This document shows positions 14,787 to 23,184 of a stretch of DNA of 53,312 bases, piece by piece; positions within the stretch are counted from its first letter, which is position 1, and each line of letters begins with the position of its first letter. This DNA is from Atribacterota bacterium (GTDB taxonomy: Bacteria; Atribacterota; Atribacteria; Atribacterales; Caldatribacteriaceae). The stretch covers positions 1-53,312 of the forward strand of contig JBDIWM010000008.1 of NCBI GenBank assembly GCA_039638595.1. The letters are read 5' to 3'. The notes under the pieces are model-generated. The model searched no databases, had not been told where the DNA came from, and was given only the letters and a program-made list of their open reading frames with translations. A program made the position numbers and the translations under genes.

Positions 14787-16491
14787 CACAGTTCGCACCA
14801 GCTGCCGGGATTGTTATAAATGTGTACGGCACTGCCCGGTGAAAGCCATTCGCATCAGTTTTGGCCACGCCGAGGTGGTGGATGAGCGCTGTATCCAGGA
14901 CGGACGGTGTGTTTTGGTTTGTCCCCAGGGAGCTAAAAAGGTAGAAAACGATACCCAGAAAGTGAAAGCATTGCTGCAGAGTGGAGAGAGAGTGATTGCC
15001 AGCCTCGCTCCTTCTTTTGTGGCTGCTTTTACCGATATTCGACCAGGGCAGGTGGTGAGTGCCCTGAAAAAACTTGGATTTACCGGTGTACGGGAAACCG
15101 CCGAAGGGGCAGAGTGGGTGGCTGGGGAACATGCCCGGATTCTTAAAGAGGGACGGGTAAATCTCATTTCCAGTTCCTGTCCGGCCATCAATAATCTCAT
15201 CTGCCGTTACTTTCCCGAGCAGATTGAGAATCTGGCTCCGGTGGTTTCACCAATGGTGGCCCATGCTCGCCTTCTCCGTAAGGAGAATCCGGAGAATCGG
15301 GTGGTTTTTATTGGTCCCTGCATTGCTAAAAAGGGAGAGATTGAAGAGGTGGAAGTTGCCGGGGAAGTGGAGGTGGCGCTCACCTTTGAGGAACTGAAGG
15401 AATGGTTTCAGGAGGCTAACCTTGATTTGTCCGTCCTCCCCGAAGAGGAATTTGATTCTTCGTCCGTGGAGTGGGGGAGATCCTTTCCGGTAGAAGGGGG
15501 GCTGTTGCGCAGCGCTTCGCTTAGCACTGATCTTCTTTCCAGTGACCTCATCGTCATCACCGGGGTGGAACGAGCTAAGCAGTTTCTGCGGGAATTACAA
15601 GAGGGGAAAGTTCATTTTCGGTTAATTGAGATGATGGCTTGTGAAGGTGGATGCATTGATGGGCCGGTTCTGCGTTCTTCCTTATCGTTCTATGAACGAC
15701 GAAATCGGGTGATTGCCTATACCACTGGACACCATGGAAAGGTATTGGCCACACCGCAAACCGTCCTTGACCCTCCTTCTTTCGTCCGTAATTTTTTGCC
15801 TCAACCGGTGATGAATCCTCCGGTACCCGAAGAGGAAATGCGACGCATTCTCTCTCTGACCGGAAAGTTTTCCCCGCAGGATGAATTGAACTGTGGGGCC
15901 TGCGGATACGATACCTGCCGTGAGAAAGCGGCTGCGGTCTACTATGGAATGGCGGAAGCGGAAATGTGCATCCCTTTTATGCGCGCCAAGGCAGAGTCGT
16001 TCTCGAGTTTCCTCATTGCGGTGACTCCTAATGGCATTGTGCTCCTTGACGAAAATCTGCGTATTGTGGATATCAATCCTGCCTTGCGAAAGATGTTGGA
16101 ACTAACCGGGAAGCTGGTCATTGGAAAGCGAATCGACGAATTTTTGGACCCCTCCCCGTTTGTGGAAGTGCTACGGACCAAAAAAGCAGTGGCAAAAGAA
16201 TTTCACTACCCGCAGTACCATGACCTCTTTACCCAGGTTTCGGTGTTCTATCTCGAGAAACCGCAGCTCCTCATGGGGGTTTTTGTGGACCTCACCAAAG
16301 AGAAAGAGCGAGAGGAACTAATGGAACGAATGAGAGAAAAGACTCTGGAAAAGGCCCAGCAGGTAATTAATAACCAGATGCGGGTAGCACAGGAAATCGC
16401 TAGTCTTCTGGGGGAAACTACGGCTGAAACCAAGGTGCTTCTGGGTAAGCTCATGAAAATCCTGCGAGGAGAAGAGGTCACTGATGAATGA
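14773..16491 (+). CDS. Sensory [FeFe]-hydrogenase with PAS domain (group C, HydS/HfsB-like)
   Basis: 572 residues from GTG 14773, set by GGAGG six bases upstream; the frame is open earlier. Domains: two 4Fe-4S ferredoxin motifs (about 10-50), the H-cluster domain (about 75-350), a further Cys-rich 4Fe-4S motif (CGACGYDTC, about 375), a PAS domain (about 415-520) and a C-terminal coiled coil. All four H-cluster ligands are kept: C136, C183 (PCIAKK), C290 and C294 (MACEGGC). However, the neighbouring proton-relay cysteine is serine: SSSCP, versus TSCCP in the catalytic HydA. It also lacks the GGG after the last ligand (IDGPV). This fits a low-turnover H2/redox sensor. It is followed by a phosphatase, its likely output. 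Confidence 0.88.
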   Translation: MGIISTVRTSCRDCYKCVRHCPVKAIRISFGHAEVVDERCIQDGRCVLVCPQGAKKVENDTQKVKALLQSGERVIASLAPSFVAAFTDIRPGQVVSALKKLGFTGVRETAEGAEWVAGEHARILKEGRVNLISSSCPAINNLICRYFPEQIENLAPVVSPMVAHARLLRKENPENRVVFIGPCIAKKGEIEEVEVAGEVEVALTFEELKEWFQEANLDLSVLPEEEFDSSSVEWGRSFPVEGGLLRSASLSTDLLSSDLIVITGVERAKQFLRELQEGKVHFRLIEMMACEGGCIDGPVLRSSLSFYERRNRVIAYTTGHHGKVLATPQTVLDPPSFVRNFLPQPVMNPPVPEEEMRRILSLTGKFSPQDELNCGACGYDTCREKAAAVYYGMAEAEMCIPFMRAKAESFSSFLIAVTPNGIVLLDENLRIVDINPALRKMLELTGKLVIGKRIDEFLDPSPFVEVLRTKKAVAKEFHYPQYHDLFTQVSVFYLEKPQLLMGVFVDLTKEKEREELMERMREKTLEKAQQVINNQMRVAQEIASLLGETTAETKVLLGKLMKILRGEEVTDE

Positions 16492-17638
16492 GCTTTTTGT
16501 GGAGTTTGCCTATGCTCAGCTTCCCAAGTGGGGTGAAGAACTGTGCGGTGACAGCGTGAGTTATGACCGTACCAGAAACTTCACCATCTTTTCCTGGTCG
16601 GATGGACTGGGAAGTGGAGTGAAGGCGAACATCCTTTCCACTTTAACCTCCCGCATCATTGTTTCCATGTTGAGAAAGAATTCGCCCCTGGAAGAGGTTA
16701 TCGAAACTCTGGTGGAGACTCTTCCGGTGTGTAAGGTGCGCAAAATTGCCTACAGTACCTTTTCAGTGGTTCAGGTGGCTCCAGATGGGGAAGCGTACGT
16801 GGCAGAATTCGATAATCCACCTATTTTCTGGGTCCGCAATAACCGGGTGATGCACCTTGAACGGCACAAACACGAGGTGGGGAAAAAAGTGGTTCTGGAC
16901 TTTACCATGCGTCTCCAAAAAAACGACTGGATTGTCGGTATTACCGATGGTGTGGTGCATGCCGGTATCGGTGGACTCTGGAATTTAGGATGGAGGTGGG
17001 AGAAAATCGCTTCCTTTCTGGAAAGCACGGTCAACGAGCACATGGATGCAAAGACCCTGGCCCAGAAAATCATTGACACCACCAGGAAGCTCTATCAGGA
17101 CCGTATCGGTGATGACGCCACCTGTGTGGTGGCTAAAATCAGGTTACCGCGGCGCCTTTTGCTCTGGGCTGGCCCCCCTGAAGACCCGGCTCAGGACGAA
17201 ACAATCGTCGAGCGGGTTATGACCTTCGCAGGAAAAAAGGTGGTAAGCGGGGGGACCACCGGGAATATTCTGGCTCGGGTGCTCAAGAAGGAAATCCGGG
17301 TGGATTTGAGTTCTTTAGTGCAGGATGTGCCACCGGTGGGAATGCTGGAGGGTGTGGACCTTCTGACTGAAGGGATTTTGACCCTGTCAGCGGTATTGAA
17401 GCGTTTGCGCAGCCTTCAGGGTGGGGAAGAAACCGTTCGGGGTCAAGATGGGGCCAGTCGGCTTCTTCGGCTTTTGCTTGAGGCTGATGAAATCGTGATT
17501 ATCGGAGGAAGGGCGATTAACCCTGCGCATCAGAATCCGAAGCTTTCCGGCGAGTTATCCCTTAAAGCCCGGATTCTGGAGGAAATTAGCGAAGAGCTGC
17601 AGAAGAGAGGAAAGATGGTGACTCTGGAATATTATTAA
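16484..17638 (+). CDS. PP2C/SpoIIE-family phosphatase, hydrogenase-linked
   Basis: 384 residues. The first 220 or so form a PP2C-like domain: GDSVS, WSDGLGSG (metal-binding Asp), GITDGV and IGDDATCVV carry the expected aspartates. The remaining C-terminal region is of unknown type with GGTTGNI and IIGGRAIN motifs. It starts inside the end of the sensory hydrogenase gene (8 bp overlap), indicating obligatory co-expression, as in hfs-type clusters. Inferred role: reverse phosphorylation of an unknown target according to the redox state read by the PAS hydrogenase. Confidence 0.82.
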   Translation: MNELFVEFAYAQLPKWGEELCGDSVSYDRTRNFTIFSWSDGLGSGVKANILSTLTSRIIVSMLRKNSPLEEVIETLVETLPVCKVRKIAYSTFSVVQVAPDGEAYVAEFDNPPIFWVRNNRVMHLERHKHEVGKKVVLDFTMRLQKNDWIVGITDGVVHAGIGGLWNLGWRWEKIASFLESTVNEHMDAKTLAQKIIDTTRKLYQDRIGDDATCVVAKIRLPRRLLLWAGPPEDPAQDETIVERVMTFAGKKVVSGGTTGNILARVLKKEIRVDLSSLVQDVPPVGMLEGVDLLTEGILTLSAVLKRLRSLQGGEETVRGQDGASRLLRLLLEADEIVIIGGRAINPAHQNPKLSGELSLKARILEEISEELQKRGKMVTLEYY

Positions 17639-17653
17639 GTCGGGGGTGAAACG

Positions 17654-18169
17654 ATGGAAGAAGTGAGTCAGGAGGTCACATTAGGACGGAGCTTTGAGAA
17701 AGTCAATGCCATTCTCGAAAAGCATGCCCATAACCCTTCAAACCTGGTGGGTATCCTGCAGGAAGTTCAAGAAGAGTACCGCTACCTTCCGGAAGAAATT
17801 CTCACCTACATTGCCACAGCCCTGGGGGTTTCACCAGCGTATGTGTATGGGGTAGCGACCTTTTACGCCCAGTTTTCTCTGAAGCCCAAAGGGAAAAATA
17901 TCGTCCGGGTTTGTGATGGAACGGCCTGCCACGTGAAAGGATCGTCGGCAGTCCTGAAATACGTTCGGGAATATCTGGGTCTGAGGGAAGGAGAAGAAAC
18001 TACTCCGGACCTCCTTTTTACGGTGGAGACGGTGGCCTGCATTGGGGCCTGTGCGTTGGCTCCAGCTATGATGGTGAATGATGACGTCTATGGGCTCCTG
18101 GACGAAGAAAAGGTGAAAGAAATTCTGGAGCAATACGAAAAAGGGGGAGAGGGTACTGATGGTGTTTAA
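17654..18169 (+). CDS. hydC: Bifurcating hydrogenase subunit HydC (NuoE-like)
   Basis: 171 residues of the 24-kDa NADH dehydrogenase subunit family. The helical N-terminus contains LVGILQEVQEEYRYLP, followed by a thioredoxin-like 2Fe-2S domain with CDGTAC and CIGAC ligand pairs. RBS GGGGGTGAAA before the ATG. It overlaps hydB by 11 bp. With HydB and HydA it would form the soluble trimeric enzyme that couples NADH and reduced ferredoxin oxidation to H2 formation, as in Thermotoga maritima. Confidence 0.92.
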   Translation: MEEVSQEVTLGRSFEKVNAILEKHAHNPSNLVGILQEVQEEYRYLPEEILTYIATALGVSPAYVYGVATFYAQFSLKPKGKNIVRVCDGTACHVKGSSAVLKYVREYLGLREGEETTPDLLFTVETVACIGACALAPAMMVNDDVYGLLDEEKVKEILEQYEKGGEGTDGV

Positions 18170-20054
18170 GGATCGGTTGGGCTTAGAAACGAGAGTCGCT
18201 GAGCTCAAGAAGAGCATGCCCAAAAAGAGGATTCTCGTCTGTGGTGGATTGGGATGTTTAGCTAAAGGAGCCCAGCAGGTTTTTGACCTTTTCGTGGAGC
18301 GATTAGAAACCGAGAGGCTTTCCTGGACGGTGGAGAAAATCGAAGAAGACCTCCATCGTCCAGTCAAAACGGGATGCATGGGTCTTTGCGAAGCTGGACC
18401 CTTGGTGATGATTGAACCCCAGGGGATTCTGTATCTGCGGGTGCAGCCTGAGGACGTGGAGGAAATCGTTGAAGAAACTCTGAAAAAGGGTATAGTTGTG
18501 GAACGGCTGGTCTACCAGGAAGAAAAAAATGGTCACAAAGAAAAGTGGCCTCTCATGAAAGATGTGCCCTTCTACCGCAAACAGGTGAAGATAGTGCTGC
18601 GAAATTGTGGAAGGATTAACCCGGAAAGTCTGGATGAGTACTTAAGCCGGGATGGGTATCTGGCTCTGGCTAAAGTGGTTACCGAAATGAGCCCTGATGA
18701 GGTGATCGGTGAAATCACCAAATCTGGTTTGCGTGGGCGTGGAGGCGGAGGGTTTCCCACCGGTCGGAAGTGGCAATTTGCCCGGGTGGTGAAGGCGGAT
18801 AAGAAATACATGGTCTGTAATGGTGACGAGGGTGACCCTGGTGCCTTCATGGATCGGAGCGTCATGGAAGGTGACCCCCATTCGGTGGTGGAGGGCATGA
18901 CCATTGCTGGATACGCCATTGGCGCCCAGGAAGGGTACATCTACGTGCGGGCGGAGTATCCCTTAGCAGTGCGACGCCTTAAGAAGGCCATCGAAGACGC
19001 GCGAGCCGCTGGTCTTTTGGGACAGAATATTCTGGGGACTTCGTTCTCTTTTGACATCGTCATTCGAGAAGGGGCTGGAGCCTTTGTCTGTGGCGAAGAA
19101 ACGGCGCTCATTGCTTCCATTGAGGGGAAACGTGGGATGCCCAATCCCCGTCCGCCATATCCAGCCAATAAAGGTCTGTGGGGAAAACCCACGGTGATTA
19201 ATAACGTTGAAACCCTGGCCAATGTGCCGGCCATTATCCTTCACGGTGCTGAGTGGTTCCGGTCTTTTGGAACCCTGACCAGTCCCGGGACCAAAACCTT
19301 TGCTCTGGCGGGGAAAATCAAAAATACTGGTCTTGTGGAAGTGCCCATGGGGATTACCATCAGGGAACTGGTCTTTGACATCGGTGGTGGCATTCAGAAC
19401 GACCGGGCTTTCAAGGCCGTTCAGGTCGGTGGCCCTTCAGGAGGGTGTCTCACCGAAACACACCTGGATCTTCCCATTGATTACGACTCACTGTGTGGAG
19501 CGGGAGCCATCATGGGTTCGGGGGGGCTCATTGTCCTTGACGAAGATACCTGTATTGTGGAAGTAGCCCGCTTTTTCATGAATTTCACCCAGAATGAATC
19601 CTGCGGGAAATGTGTACCCTGCCGGGAAGGCACCAAACACATGCTCAACCTCCTGCAAAGGGTCGTGGATGGAAAAGCTTCCATGGAAGACGTGGAACTC
19701 CTGGAAAAGACTGCGGCAGTGGTGAAAGATGCTTCTCTCTGTGGGTTGGGAAAAACCGCACCGAATCCAGTTTTAACCACCTTACGCTATTTCCGGGATG
19801 AGTATGTGGACCATGTGTTACATCGGGTGTGCCCAGCCCATGTGTGCCAGGCCATGAAAGAGTACTTCATCGACCCTGAGAAGTGTCGTTCCTGCGGGAA
19901 GTGTGCCCGGGTGTGTCCAGTATCCTGCATTTCGGGACGTCCCAAAGTACCCTATGTCATCGACCAGAGCCAGTGCATCAAATGCGGATCCTGCTTTGAG
20001 GCCTGTCCTTTTGATGCCATTGTGATTAGCTGGAGGAGGAAGAACCATGAGTAA
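18159..20054 (+). CDS. hydB: Bifurcating hydrogenase subunit HydB (NuoF-like)
   Basis: 631 residues: an N-terminal thioredoxin-like 2Fe-2S domain (about 20-110, cysteines in CGGLGC and CMGLC), a NuoF core binding FMN and NADH (GRGGGGFPTGRKW near 195; GNGDEGDPGAF-type loop near 225), an SLBB region, the 4Fe-4S motif ESCGKCVPCREGT, and two C-terminal 4Fe-4S ferredoxin motifs (CRSCGKCARVCP, CIKCGSCFEACP). This is the full HydB architecture, and all cluster motifs are intact. It is the flavin site proposed for bifurcation. It overlaps hydC and hydA (8 bp). Confidence 0.94.
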   Translation: MVFKDRLGLETRVAELKKSMPKKRILVCGGLGCLAKGAQQVFDLFVERLETERLSWTVEKIEEDLHRPVKTGCMGLCEAGPLVMIEPQGILYLRVQPEDVEEIVEETLKKGIVVERLVYQEEKNGHKEKWPLMKDVPFYRKQVKIVLRNCGRINPESLDEYLSRDGYLALAKVVTEMSPDEVIGEITKSGLRGRGGGGFPTGRKWQFARVVKADKKYMVCNGDEGDPGAFMDRSVMEGDPHSVVEGMTIAGYAIGAQEGYIYVRAEYPLAVRRLKKAIEDARAAGLLGQNILGTSFSFDIVIREGAGAFVCGEETALIASIEGKRGMPNPRPPYPANKGLWGKPTVINNVETLANVPAIILHGAEWFRSFGTLTSPGTKTFALAGKIKNTGLVEVPMGITIRELVFDIGGGIQNDRAFKAVQVGGPSGGCLTETHLDLPIDYDSLCGAGAIMGSGGLIVLDEDTCIVEVARFFMNFTQNESCGKCVPCREGTKHMLNLLQRVVDGKASMEDVELLEKTAAVVKDASLCGLGKTAPNPVLTTLRYFRDEYVDHVLHRVCPAHVCQAMKEYFIDPEKCRSCGKCARVCPVSCISGRPKVPYVIDQSQCIKCGSCFEACPFDAIVISWRRKNHE

Positions 20055-22077
20055 TGGCGTAGAAAAGAAAGTGGTGGTTATCGACGGGCAGGAAATCGCC
20101 CTGAATGGTGAAAAGAATATTCTGGAAGTAGCCAAGAAAGCCAATATTGACATTCCCACCTTCTGTTACCATTCAGACTTAAGTGTTTATGGAGCCTGCC
20201 GAATGTGTCTGGTGGAAGTGGAAGGGAGGGGTCTCATGCCCTCCTGTTCCACCCCACCTGAGCCGGGTATGATTATCCATACCGCTACTGCCAGAGTCCT
20301 GGAAGCGCGCAAGACGATTCTGGAACTGTATCTGGCCAATCACGACCGGGACTGCACGGTGTGTGAACGCAATCTCAACTGCCGCCTCCAGGAAATGTCG
20401 GCCCGGATGGGAATCAAAGAGGTGCGTTTCGGCGAGCGAAAAGAGAAACTTCCCAAAGATGCTTCCACTTTTGCTTTAGTGCGTGATCCCAACCGGTGTA
20501 TCCTCTGCGGGGACTGTGTGCGAGCCTGCCGGGAAATAGAAGGAATTGGAATCTATGATTTTACCCTCCGTGGTTCAAAAGCCCAGGTCGAACCGGCTTT
20601 CGGAAAGAAGCTCAGCGAAGTGGAGTGTGTGTACTGCGGCCAGTGTGCCATCCGTTGCCCAACTGCGGCGCTGGTGGTTAAATCCGAAGTGGATAAAGCC
20701 TGGGAAGCGGTTTTAGACGGGGAAAAATTTGTGGTGGCTCAGATTGCACCCGCGGTGCGTGTAGCGATTGGTGAAGCTTTTGGGCTTCCGCCGGGAGAAA
20801 TCACCACCGGGAAGATTGTGGCTGCACTCAAGAAAATCGGCTTTGACCGGGTATATGACACTTCCTTCAGTGCTGACCTCACCGTCCTTGAAGAAGCTGA
20901 GGAGTTTTTTAAACGTTTGCAAAAGGGGGAGCGATTGCCCCAGTTTACCTCTTGCTGTCCATCCTGGGTGGTCTATGCCGAGCGTAATTACCCATTCTAT
21001 TTAGAACACCTCTCTTCGGCTCGTTCACCACAGCAGATGTTCGGTTCGGTGATTAAAAACTTTATCACCCGTTTGGAAAATGTTCCCAGGGAGCGGATTG
21101 TTTCGGTTTCCATCATGCCCTGTGTAGCCAAGAAATTCGAAGCCCGGCGTTCAGAATACGTTCATGGGGAAATTCCCGATGTAGATATCGTTCTCTCTGC
21201 CCAGGAAACCATCCGGATGATTAAATCGGCAAATATCGACTTTAAAGAGCTGGACCCGGTCCCCTTTGATGTTCCTTTGAGTGCTGGAAGCGGAGCAGGA
21301 GTCCTTTTTGGGGTTACCGGAGGGGTTACCGAAGCGGTTCTGCGATATGCGTATGAACGCCTTACCGGGAAAGAACTCAAAGAGGTGGAATTCAAGGGGG
21401 TTCGCGGTTTAGAAAGCGTCCGCGAAGCTGAAGTCGACTTTGACGGCCGCATGGTGCGGGTGGCCATTGTTCATGGTCTGGCCCGGGCGCAGCAACTCAT
21501 CCGGGAAGTCCAGGAAGGGAAACGGTACTATGATTTCATCGAAGTCATGAACTGTCCCGGTGGCTGTATCGGTGGCGGGGGAATGCCCTTAGGGTACCCC
21601 GATTACCTTGCGGTGCTTCGAAAAAGGGCTGAGGGTCTCTATAACGCCGACCGCCTGAGTCCGGTGCGTAAAGCCCAGGATAACCCGGCCATCAAGTTTC
21701 TGTACGAACAGTGGTTGAAACATCCCGGGAGTGAAACCGCTGAGGAATATCTTCACACGCGTTACCGTTCTCGGCGACGCATCAGTGACGAAGTCATCCG
21801 CATTCAGGAAGCTAAAAGTGCAAAAAAGGTGGATGTGGCGGTTTGTGTGGGGACCAGTTGCTACCTCAAAGGTTCCTATAATCTCCTTCAGGGTCTCCTC
21901 AGACTCATTAAGGAGTACAAGCTGGAAGATAAAGTCAGTGTTGGCGCCACCTTCTGCCTGGAGCGGTGTTCACAGGGACCAAATATCCGGGTCAACGATG
22001 AAATCATTTCCGGGGTGAACGAGGAAAACCTGGAGCGGATTTTTGAGCAAGAGGTTCTCAATAAGGTCAAAGAATAA
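20047..22077 (+). CDS. hydA: Bifurcating [FeFe]-hydrogenase catalytic subunit HydA
   Basis: 676 residues. N-terminal 2Fe-2S domain (CRMCLVEV), His-ligated 4Fe-4S (HDRDCTVCERNLNC), two 4Fe-4S motifs (CILCGDCVRAC, CVYCGQCAIRC), then the H-cluster domain with TSCCPSW (C303 proton relay, C304 ligand), MPCVAKK (C359) and NCPGGCIGGGG (C503, C507). A C-terminal thioredoxin-like 2Fe-2S domain (CVGTSC, CLERC) is the HydA-type extension. All H-cluster ligands are present, so it should be active. It makes or consumes H2 with HydBC. Maturation genes hydEFG are not in the window. Confidence 0.95.
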   Translation: MSNGVEKKVVVIDGQEIALNGEKNILEVAKKANIDIPTFCYHSDLSVYGACRMCLVEVEGRGLMPSCSTPPEPGMIIHTATARVLEARKTILELYLANHDRDCTVCERNLNCRLQEMSARMGIKEVRFGERKEKLPKDASTFALVRDPNRCILCGDCVRACREIEGIGIYDFTLRGSKAQVEPAFGKKLSEVECVYCGQCAIRCPTAALVVKSEVDKAWEAVLDGEKFVVAQIAPAVRVAIGEAFGLPPGEITTGKIVAALKKIGFDRVYDTSFSADLTVLEEAEEFFKRLQKGERLPQFTSCCPSWVVYAERNYPFYLEHLSSARSPQQMFGSVIKNFITRLENVPRERIVSVSIMPCVAKKFEARRSEYVHGEIPDVDIVLSAQETIRMIKSANIDFKELDPVPFDVPLSAGSGAGVLFGVTGGVTEAVLRYAYERLTGKELKEVEFKGVRGLESVREAEVDFDGRMVRVAIVHGLARAQQLIREVQEGKRYYDFIEVMNCPGGCIGGGGMPLGYPDYLAVLRKRAEGLYNADRLSPVRKAQDNPAIKFLYEQWLKHPGSETAEEYLHTRYRSRRRISDEVIRIQEAKSAKKVDVAVCVGTSCYLKGSYNLLQGLLRLIKEYKLEDKVSVGATFCLERCSQGPNIRVNDEIISGVNEENLERIFEQEVLNKVKE

Positions 22078-22085
22078 ATCGCTGA

Positions 22086-22111
22086 GGGAAGAGGAAAGAT
22101 TTCCTCTTCCC
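22086..22111 (+). terminator. 12 bp perfect hairpin after hydA
   Basis: GGGAAGAGGAAA, two-base gap, TTTCCTCTTCCC. It lacks a T-run (CCCTGG follows), so it may be a processing or stability hairpin rather than a strict terminator. tadA starts only 15 bp later and has no clear ribosome binding site. Confidence 0.6.
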
Positions 22112-22126
22112 CCTGGTAGATAAACC

Positions 22127-22621
22127 ATGGGTCAGTGTGACGAATACTTTATGGAAGTTGCCCTGGATGAGGCGCAAAAAGCCTTTTTCGAAGACGAAGT
22201 TCCGGTAGGTGCTTGTGTGGTCTTCGAGGGAGAGGTGATTGCGCGGGCTCATAATCACCGGGAAAGGACCCAGAATCCTTTACTGCACGCTGAAATTAAG
22301 GTGATTGAGCAAGCTTCACAGCGACTCAAAAGCTGGCGGTTGAGTGCGTGTACCCTCTATGTGACTCTGGAACCCTGTCTCATGTGTGCTGGGGCCATTA
22401 TCCAGGCCAGGATACGGAGACTCGTCTTTGGAGCCTGTGACCCTAAAAGTGGTGTGATTGAGAGCGTGTTACGGGTTTTTGACCTGCCCTGGAATCACAG
22501 AGTTGAAGTACGGGGTGGAATTTTGCAGGAAAGGTGTAGCCAAATTCTGAGAGAATATTTTAAAATAAAACGTGGAGAGGTGGCCGAGCTGGACGAAGGC
22601 GCTCGACTCGAAATCGAGTAG
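22127..22621 (+). CDS. tadA: tRNA-specific adenosine deaminase TadA
   Basis: 164 residues. It carries the deaminase zinc motifs HAEIKVIE (His and catalytic Glu) and PCLMCAGA (two cysteines), with EVPVGACVV upstream and NHRERT, all typical of TadA, which makes the inosine at the wobble position of tRNA-Arg(ACG). The start has no evident Shine-Dalgarno; an alternative ATG is at 22151. The last 15 codons and the stop lie inside the tRNA-Ser gene. Confidence 0.93.
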   Translation: MGQCDEYFMEVALDEAQKAFFEDEVPVGACVVFEGEVIARAHNHRERTQNPLLHAEIKVIEQASQRLKSWRLSACTLYVTLEPCLMCAGAIIQARIRRLVFGACDPKSGVIESVLRVFDLPWNHRVEVRGGILQERCSQILREYFKIKRGEVAELDEGARLEIE

Positions 22622-22668
22622 GCAAGTGAGAGCTTGCCTCGTGGGTTCGAATCCCACCCTCTCCGCCA
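22574..22668 (+). tRNA. tRNA-Ser (anticodon CGA)
   Basis: 95 bases with the long variable arm expected for serine. Acceptor GGAGAGG/CCTCTCC, discriminator G and encoded CCA. Anticodon arm CTCGA-CTCGAAA-TCGAG. Variable arm GGCAAGTGAGAGCTTGCC. T arm GTGGG-TTCGAAT-CCCAC. Its first 48 bases are also the end of the tadA coding region on the same strand, so the tRNA may be cut from the tadA transcript. Confidence 0.94.
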
Positions 22669-23120
22669 GCTATTTCAGTTGTGCCCTCCATGTATACGTT
22701 TACCCGGAAGTCTGAGTTGAGCAAATAGCTGAATGGGTATTTGAAGATATCCCCGAGGCGGGAAAGACCTGTTTTCAGACCTGGGGGTGTTTGCCACCAG
22801 CCGAGTAAATAGACTTCCCGGTGTTGATGGGTACTCTGGGTGCTGATTCACCGGTTTCCGGGTCCGTTCCTTCCCGAGGAAAATCCCTCCACGGTGCGTT
22901 TGGCCGTTTGGAAGGAGAACGTAGTGTTTCTTTTTTGAGACTGTTCCCCGGATAGAGCGTGTATCAGCCGAATCGAAAGGATTTCCCAAAAGTCTTCCGA
23001 GCAGGAAGGGAGTAAAGCATTTTTGTTTCTGGGTACTTTGGCTAGTAATTTTAGCTCGGCTGATTCCGGTGTTACTGGGAAGCGAGACGCTTTTAAGATG
23101 GTGGACGTGATTCTCTACAG
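22669..23120. other. Gene-free segment with long-range stems, possible structured RNA
   Basis: About 450 bp without a credible gene, starting right after the tRNA. Exact complementary pairs include CAGCTATTT (22667-22675) with AAATAGCTG (22723-22731); GGAAGTCT (22706-22713) with AGACTTCC (22811-22818), extended by ACC/GGT across one mismatch; and ATCAGCCGA (22963-22971) with TCGGCTGAT (23056-23064). Local hairpins such as GGTGTTTGCCACC and CCGGTTTCCGG lie between. Some stems are mutually exclusive. I compared it by eye with RNase P, tmRNA, SRP, 6S and common riboswitches and found no match. Function unknown; chance pairing is not excluded. Confidence 0.4.
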
Positions 23121-23122
23121 GA

Positions 23123-23159
23123 TTGAGAAATCTCCATGTGTTGTATAATACTCTATAAT
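23123..23159 (+). promoter_or_regulatory. Promoter region of the second sugar transporter operon
   Basis: Two TATAAT boxes (23144-23149 and 23154-23159). TTGAGA at 23123-23128 lies 15 bp before the first. RBS AAAGGAGGCGG precedes the GTG start at 23185. Confidence 0.55.
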
Positions 23160-23184
23160 CTTAAGTTGTAAAGGAGGCGGTAGC

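Noticed and set aside
22669-23120. RNase P, tmRNA, SRP or 6S RNA
   Set aside because: GAGGAAAATCCC (about 22878) recalls the RNase P core, but the rest of the conserved elements are missing. No tmRNA tag or tRNA-like ends and no SRP loop sequence were found.
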